Source of the DNA: Xenorhabdus kozodoii
GTDB taxonomy: Bacteria > Pseudomonadota > Gammaproteobacteria > Enterobacterales > Enterobacteriaceae
Length of the DNA: 64,000 nt
Direction of reading: 5' to 3'
NCBI RefSeq assembly: GCF_002632875.1
Contig: NZ_NJCX01000017.1
Coordinates: 34,952 to 98,951 of the forward strand
The number at the start of each line of letters is the position of its first letter. The stretch's first letter is position 1. Positions 59,676-64,000 of the stretch are shown here, one piece after another. The translations under genes were made by a program, and so were the position numbers. The notes beneath the pieces were generated by a model, which made no database searches, had not been told where the DNA came from, and was given only the letters and a program-made list of their open reading frames with translations.

Positions 59676-61013
59676 ATGTCCTATCAGATTAACACAAAGG
59701 ATGCCCAAAACGCGGTATCGGAATTATTGCCGCTGGATGCAAATCGTTACTTGCGGATCGGCTGGCTGATTATTGGGATAGGCATGTTAGGGTTTTTCAT
59801 CTGGGCCGCGTTTGCGCCCCTCGATAAAGGGGTGGCTTCGTCGGGTATTGTCGTGGTTGATGGGAATCGCAAAACGATACAGTCGCCGGTTAATGGCATT
59901 ATCAGCCAAATTCAGGTGAAAGAGGGGGAGCAAGTGAAAGCGGGGCAGGTTTTGGTTCAGCTCAGTCAGGTGCAGGTGAATGCACAAATTGACTCCCTGA
60001 AACAGCAGTTTTATACCACATTGGCCACCGAAGCCCGACTGTTAGCCGAGCAACAAGGGCAGGACACGCTGGTTTTTTCGCCTGCACTACGGGATCAACA
60101 ATCGGAACCGCGTATTAACGCGATTTTGGCCTTGCAGAAACAGCTTTTTTTATCACGCCGTGAAATGTTGCGCAGTGATCTGGCGGGAATGCAACAGGCC
60201 GAAGAGGGAGTGAATTTTCAAATCAAGGGGCTGCGGGATGCGTTGATAAATAAACAGCAGCAGCAAATTTCACTTAAGGAACAGGTTACGAATTTGCAAC
60301 CCTTGACGGCAGAGGGCTATTTTCCCCGTAACCACTATCTGGAACTTCTGCGTAGCCAAAATGAATTAAGTGGCAATCTCGCTGAAATGACAGGAAAAAT
60401 TGGCCAGCTTGAAAAACAGCGGCAGGAAACGCAGCAGCGAATTATCCAGCGTCAGGCGGATTACCAACGTGAGGTGCGCAGCCAATTGGCCGATGTACAG
60501 GTTTTGGTGAATGAGCTGAGAAATAAGCTGGAGACGGCACAATTTGATTTGTCACATACCTCTATTATTGCGCCGGTGGAGGGTTCGGTGGTGGGATTAA
60601 GCGTGTTTACCCAGGGCGGTGTGGTGGCTTCCGGCGAGAAATTAATGGAGATCCTGCCAACCCAGCGTGTGCTGGAAGTCGAGGCGCGTTTGATGGTGAA
60701 CCTGATTGATAAGGTGGCTGTAGGGCAGGGCGTTGATTTGATGTTTACCGCATTCAACCAGAACCGGACGCCGAAAGTCACCGGCGAGGTGACGGTGGTT
60801 TCTGCTGACCGTTTGGTGGATGAGCTGACGAGAGAGCCTTACTACCAGATGCGATTAAGGGTCAGCCCTGAAGGGATGGAGAAACTGGTCGGGTTGAATA
60901 TCAAACCCGGTATGCCTGTTGAGGTGTTCGTCAAAACAGGGTCGCGTTCGTTGTTGAGTTACCTGTTCAAGCCATTAATGGACAGGGCGTCTACCTCGCT
61001 GATTGAGGAGTAA
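59676..61013 (+). CDS. prtE: Type I secretion membrane-fusion protein
   Basis: PrtE is the HlyD-family adaptor linking PrtD to the outer-membrane channel. The 445-residue protein has one N-terminal transmembrane helix (IGWLIIGIGMLGFFIWAAF, about residues 28-46). Lipoyl-like halves (GNRKTIQSPVNGIISQI, DLSHTSIIAPVEGSVVG) flank a long periplasmic coiled coil rich in glutamine. The stop overlaps the ATG of prtF by one base. Alternative name prtC in Photorhabdus. Confidence 0.94.
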   Translation: MSYQINTKDAQNAVSELLPLDANRYLRIGWLIIGIGMLGFFIWAAFAPLDKGVASSGIVVVDGNRKTIQSPVNGIISQIQVKEGEQVKAGQVLVQLSQVQVNAQIDSLKQQFYTTLATEARLLAEQQGQDTLVFSPALRDQQSEPRINAILALQKQLFLSRREMLRSDLAGMQQAEEGVNFQIKGLRDALINKQQQQISLKEQVTNLQPLTAEGYFPRNHYLELLRSQNELSGNLAEMTGKIGQLEKQRQETQQRIIQRQADYQREVRSQLADVQVLVNELRNKLETAQFDLSHTSIIAPVEGSVVGLSVFTQGGVVASGEKLMEILPTQRVLEVEARLMVNLIDKVAVGQGVDLMFTAFNQNRTPKVTGEVTVVSADRLVDELTREPYYQMRLRVSPEGMEKLVGLNIKPGMPVEVFVKTGSRSLLSYLFKPLMDRASTSLIEE

Positions 61014-62431
61014 TGGAAATGTTGATGGCTAATAAACGGACGCCGTTATCCACCCTATTTTCTAAAACATTGTTGCCAATGTCGGTTGTATTGATGCCAG
61101 TCTTACTGCTGGCATTATTTCCCCGTTCAGCCGGTGCGCTCTCCTTAACGGAGGCTTATGCACTGGCATTGCAGCACGATCCCACGTTTCAGGCGGCGAT
61201 CAAAGAGCAGGAAGCGGGGCAGGAGGAAAAAAACCTTGGGCTGGCGGAGTTGTTGCCTAAGCTCACGTTCAGTTACCAGAATGCCCCCAAAAACGGGCAG
61301 AAGATGGACTCACAATCGTTGGATCGGCGGGGCAGGATCGTCAAGGAGCGCCGTGACCGGCAGTATGACAGCTATAGCGGTGCGATTATTTTGACCCAAC
61401 CCGTGATTGATTTCGAGGCATGGGCGCGTTATCGAACCCGTCAGGCTTATGCCTTGATGAGTAATAGCCGTTTTCGGGCGGACAGCCAACAATTGGCGGT
61501 CAGGGTGGTGAACCGTTATGTGGCTGTCGCTTATGCGCAGGATCGGCTGGCACAAGTTTCCCAGCAACGGGCAGCCTATGAGAAGCAATTGGAACGGAAC
61601 CAGAAATTGTTTTCTTCCGGTGAAGGTACTCGCACCGATGTCGCGGAAACCCAGGCACGTCACAGTCAGGTTTTGGCTGATGAGTTAGCGGCGCAAGACG
61701 AGTTGGACGCCGCCATTCGTGATTTGCAGTTATTAGTTGGCATACCGTTGCCAATCGATGTGCCTGTCAATCGGTTATCCAACGCCCCACAGTTCAAAAC
61801 GATCAAACTGGACTTAGAACACTACGCGGATTGGGAACAACGGGCGTTACGCCAGAACCCACAACTGGCTGTAGCCCGTCAGAAAGTTGAGGTGGCGTAT
61901 CACGATATTGAGCGTAGTCGGGCGGGATACCTGCCGAGACTGGAGCTATATGCTTCCCATAGCGAAAATAAATCCAGTAGCGACAACAGCATCGACCAAA
62001 AATACCGGACGGATTCTATTGGATTGCGGTTATCCGTGGATCTCTATAATGGCGGGGGCACCACGGCGGCAGTGCGCCAGTCAGCCGCAAATTATGGCAA
62101 AACTAAATTTGAAATGGATGCACAGACGGGGGAAATCCTGAATGCACTAAGGCGCAATTATAACGCCTGCGTAAATGGCGAAAAACGGATACGTGCCTAT
62201 GAAGTGGCGGTGGAAGCGGTCGCATTACAAGTCAAGGCAACCCAAAAAAGTGTGGCATTGGGACAAAGAGTGAATGTCGATATATTGAATGCCGAGCAGC
62301 AACTCTATACCGCCCGTCGTGAACTTTCTCAGGCAAAATATGACTATATGCAAGCGTGGATTGGGTTATTAAATGAATCTGGCCAATTAGAGGGTGAACA
62401 TATTAAGTTAATTGCTGATTATTTTGGGTAA
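61013..62431 (+). CDS. prtF: TolC-family outer-membrane channel of the protease secretion system
   Basis: PrtF forms the outer-membrane exit duct. The 472-residue precursor has a signal region ending near SAGALS, then the two TolC-type repeats. The first starts SLTEAYALALQHDPTFQAAI and the second ends YNACVNGEKRIRAYEVAVEA with GQRVNVDILNAEQQLYTARRELSQAKYDY, the family signature. It overlaps prtE by one base and ends the operon before a terminator. Alternative name prtD in Photorhabdus. Confidence 0.94.
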   Translation: MEMLMANKRTPLSTLFSKTLLPMSVVLMPVLLLALFPRSAGALSLTEAYALALQHDPTFQAAIKEQEAGQEEKNLGLAELLPKLTFSYQNAPKNGQKMDSQSLDRRGRIVKERRDRQYDSYSGAIILTQPVIDFEAWARYRTRQAYALMSNSRFRADSQQLAVRVVNRYVAVAYAQDRLAQVSQQRAAYEKQLERNQKLFSSGEGTRTDVAETQARHSQVLADELAAQDELDAAIRDLQLLVGIPLPIDVPVNRLSNAPQFKTIKLDLEHYADWEQRALRQNPQLAVARQKVEVAYHDIERSRAGYLPRLELYASHSENKSSSDNSIDQKYRTDSIGLRLSVDLYNGGGTTAAVRQSAANYGKTKFEMDAQTGEILNALRRNYNACVNGEKRIRAYEVAVEAVALQVKATQKSVALGQRVNVDILNAEQQLYTARRELSQAKYDYMQAWIGLLNESGQLEGEHIKLIADYFG

Positions 62432-62497
62432 GTTATTTCATATAAGGCGTCGTGATTAAATGATGTCATGGTAATGTTCTATTCAGTCATAAAAAAA

Positions 62498-62534
62498 CAG
62501 CATACCTTATTATCAGGTTATGCTGCTTTTTTAT
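62498..62534. terminator. Bidirectional terminator after prtF
   Basis: AGCATA-CC pairs with GG-TTATGCT (one bulge), preceded by an A-run and followed by GCTTTTTTAT. It lies 67 bases after the prtF stop. Confidence 0.8.
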
Positions 62535-62676
62535 GGTGGAAAAATCATAATTAAAATTAATATTGTTGGCTCCATTGATCAAATGGAGTTTGAGGTGAGT
62601 TTTTAATACAAATTAAATGAAGTGTAAGGTTAGGGATAATTTTTATCAGTGGGAATTATTGTTGCTATAAATACGC

Positions 62677-62724
62677 TATACCAATCCAACTTCAAGTTTC
62701 AGCTTGCAAACCAGTGGGCGTGTT
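62677..62724. repeat. MITE-like palindromic repeat, copy C (left half only)
   Basis: TATACCAATCCAACTTCAAG through GCGTGTT matches the left half of the copy at 45853-45957. It then stops where an ERIC element begins. No clear right half follows the ERIC element. Confidence 0.75.
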
Positions 62725-62850
62725 TATACCCGTCGTCTTTCAAGTTGCCGCTTTGTTGGCGGCGCTCATTCACCCCAGTCACATAGTTATCTATGCTCCT
62801 GGGGGGCATTCCCTTGCCGTCGTGCTGCATCTTGAAATCCATAGGGTATA
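62725..62850. repeat. ERIC element (enterobacterial repetitive intergenic consensus)
   Basis: A 126-base palindromic element has ends TATACCCGTCGTCTTTCAAG and TAGGGTATA, and the core CTCATTCACCCCAGTCAC-ATAGTTATCTATG-CTCCTGGGG. This is a full-length ERIC as found in enterobacteria. Confidence 0.9.
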
Positions 62851-63040
62851 TATCTCCTTTTTTATTGCATCGGCCTGTTACAAGGCGGTGGGTAAAAAAT
62901 AAACAGAATAAATTGGTAAGAGGTGGAAAAGTGCCTGTGAAAGCACAGTCTCCCAGTAATACAAGGTTCAAAGGGTGCGTAAAGCCAGCCTGATTGTACT
63001 CTGGACGTTGACCGCCGCAGTGTAGCATGTGGTGTTATGT
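62851..63040. other. Intergenic remainder between ERIC and the hydrolase pseudogene
   Basis: No gene is supported here. Short frames lack ribosome sites and overlap the ERIC element. Confidence 0.5.
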
Positions 63041-63844
63041 TTAAACACCCGTTGCCATCCTTACAGTTTGATTGAAATTTTTGGCTAGAAAGTTCATCAT
63101 TTCTTCCAAAATTTCATCTGATTTTTCAAAAATGGGTATATGAGCAGCATCCCGCAGTACGACTAGTTTTCCACTGCGAGCAATCGCCATTTCTTGTGCG
63201 GCTGCTGGTGTAGCGACAATATCATCTTCGCCGACTAACACCAGTACTGGAACTTTTTTATTCTTTGGTTGCCTCGGCTTAACCTGCGATAGTGCCTCGG
63301 CGCATCCTGCATAACCTTCTGCTGGGGTGCGGCATAGCATCTGTTTCATTCCTATAGCTGATGGTGTGTCACGAAATTCAGGTGTTACCCAACGAGAGAA
63401 GATTTCTTGAATTCGATGGTCTAAGCCACGCTTGCGGATATCATCGGCCATTGTGCTCCAGATAGATTGTGTAGCGGGTGCAAGATAGGTGTCAATGAGC
63501 ACCATTGACACGAGTCGCTCAGGTACACTGTCGGCTAAATGCTGGGCGATCACTCCACCGATTGGGACACCCGCTACCGAAAACACATCTATTCCAAAAT
63601 AATCCGCAACTCTGAGAACATCTTTGGCCAGATCCTCTATAAGAAAAGGAACCTGCCCAACTTCACTCAGGCCATGTCCTCGCATATCCAGACGCAACAC
63701 ACGATAGTCTTGAGTTAAACTCGAAACCATCGGATCCCAGAGATGTAAATTCGTCCCAAGAGAATGAAGTAATACCAGAACAGGGGCGTCACTGGAGCCT
63801 TGTAAATCAACATGCAATATTCATTCACCAGATTTCACGAACAT
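63041..63844 (-). pseudogene. Decayed alpha/beta-hydrolase (3-oxoadipate enol-lactonase-like)
   Basis: The frame resembles PcaD-type alpha/beta hydrolases: APVLVLLHSLGTNLHLWDP, RLDMRGHGLSE, catalytic-acid loop VGEDDIVATP and histidine region DAAHIPIFE. Two defects stand out. First, the ATG at 63844 has a perfect AGGAGG seven bases upstream, but codon 8 of that frame is TGA (63821-63823); the frame then continues with ILHVDLQGSS. Second, the nucleophile elbow, usually GxSxGG, reads GVPIGG; the proline codon CCA (63563-63565) is one base from TCA serine. A TTG at 63817 could start a shorter 258-residue protein, but it would lack the nucleophile. Almost certainly non-functional as a hydrolase. 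Confidence 0.8.
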
Positions 63845-63880
63845 GCTTAAACCTCCTAACCTAATTAACCCGAATTCTGC

Positions 63881-64000
63881 TTAAGCCGTCATTGAAAAAT
63901 CGTCTTCTGAGTAGAAAACTTTCAGTGATGGCTTCTTTAATTTAAGGCAGTAAGCAATCAATCCCCCTAAGACGCACAACAGAAAGCCTTTTATACTTCG
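63881..64000 (-). CDS. C-terminal fragment of a membrane protein (runs off window)
   Basis: Reading the minus strand inward from the window edge gives 39 in-frame codons ending TAA at 63881-63883. They encode SIKGFLLCVLGGLIAYCLKL, a transmembrane helix, and then a short polar tail ending FSMTA. The ORF is incomplete, and the family cannot be named from this piece. It lies 36 bases upstream of the hydrolase start and points the same way, so the two probably form an operon. Confidence 0.6.
   Translation of the reverse strand, partial: RSIKGFLLCVLGGLIAYCLKLKKPSLKVFYSEDDFSMTA

Overview
The window is a gammaproteobacterial chromosome segment of the Xenorhabdus/Photorhabdus type (Morganellaceae). 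Most genes have close Escherichia coli counterparts in recognisable gene order. They are interrupted by AT-rich accessory inserts and by ERIC and MITE-like palindromic repeats. The serralysin locus with its own inhibitor and type I secretion genes also fits an insect-associated enterobacterium. Genus assignment is inference; no species is claimed.

Layout. (1) 1-14.6 kb: core block folA > < apaH-apaG-rsmA-pdxA-surA-lptD (one leftward operon), djlA, rluA, rapA, polB. (2) 14.6-16.7 kb: AT-rich spacer with a palindromic repeat, then a GT39-family membrane glycosyltransferase where E. coli carries araBAD/araC. (3) 16.7-20.3 kb: thiBPQ thiamine/TPP importer, leftward, with a TPP riboswitch in its leader. 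(4) 20.4-25.1 kb: rppH-ptsP-lgt-thyA. (5) 25.2-28.8 kb: an AT-rich three-gene cassette inserted between thyA and ppdA. It encodes an AlaX-type aminoacyl-tRNA editing protein, a LysE/RhtB exporter and a protein ending in an asparagine/arginine-hydroxylase-like 2-oxoglutarate oxygenase, with a promoter and a terminator at its ends. This is the best candidate for an undescribed system: production, export and tRNA-level self-protection for a non-proteinogenic (probably hydroxylated) amino acid. (6) 29-42.9 kb: ppdA-ppdB-ygdB-ppdC-recC-ptrA-recB-recD, tightly overlapping. (7) 43-49.3 kb: argA with tandem ARG boxes, amiC, three initiator tRNA genes, mltA, tcdA, csdE. (8) 49.4-51 kb: an AT-rich type VI secretion cargo insert (orphan Hcp, a lysozyme-like putative effector and an overlapping membrane putative immunity gene) that separates csdE from csdA. 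(9) 51.3-55.3 kb: csdA, the sRNA gene gcvB, gcvA, ygdD, rlmM. (10) 55.9-62.4 kb: serralysin operon prtA-inh-prtDEF. (11) 62.4-64 kb: an ERIC element abutting a half-palindromic repeat, a decayed alpha/beta-hydrolase with an early in-frame stop and a lost nucleophile serine, and the 3' end of a membrane-protein gene running off the window.

How the genes work together. SurA and LptD cooperate in outer-membrane assembly. RecBCD and Pol II serve DNA repair. The csd/tcdA genes supply sulfur transfer and tRNA ct6A formation. GcvA and GcvB link glycine status to amino-acid uptake control. PrtA is exported by PrtD (ABC ATPase), PrtE (adaptor) and PrtF (outer-membrane channel), with Inh protecting the periplasm. 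All calls rest on reading the sequence and on remembered family features; no database search was run.
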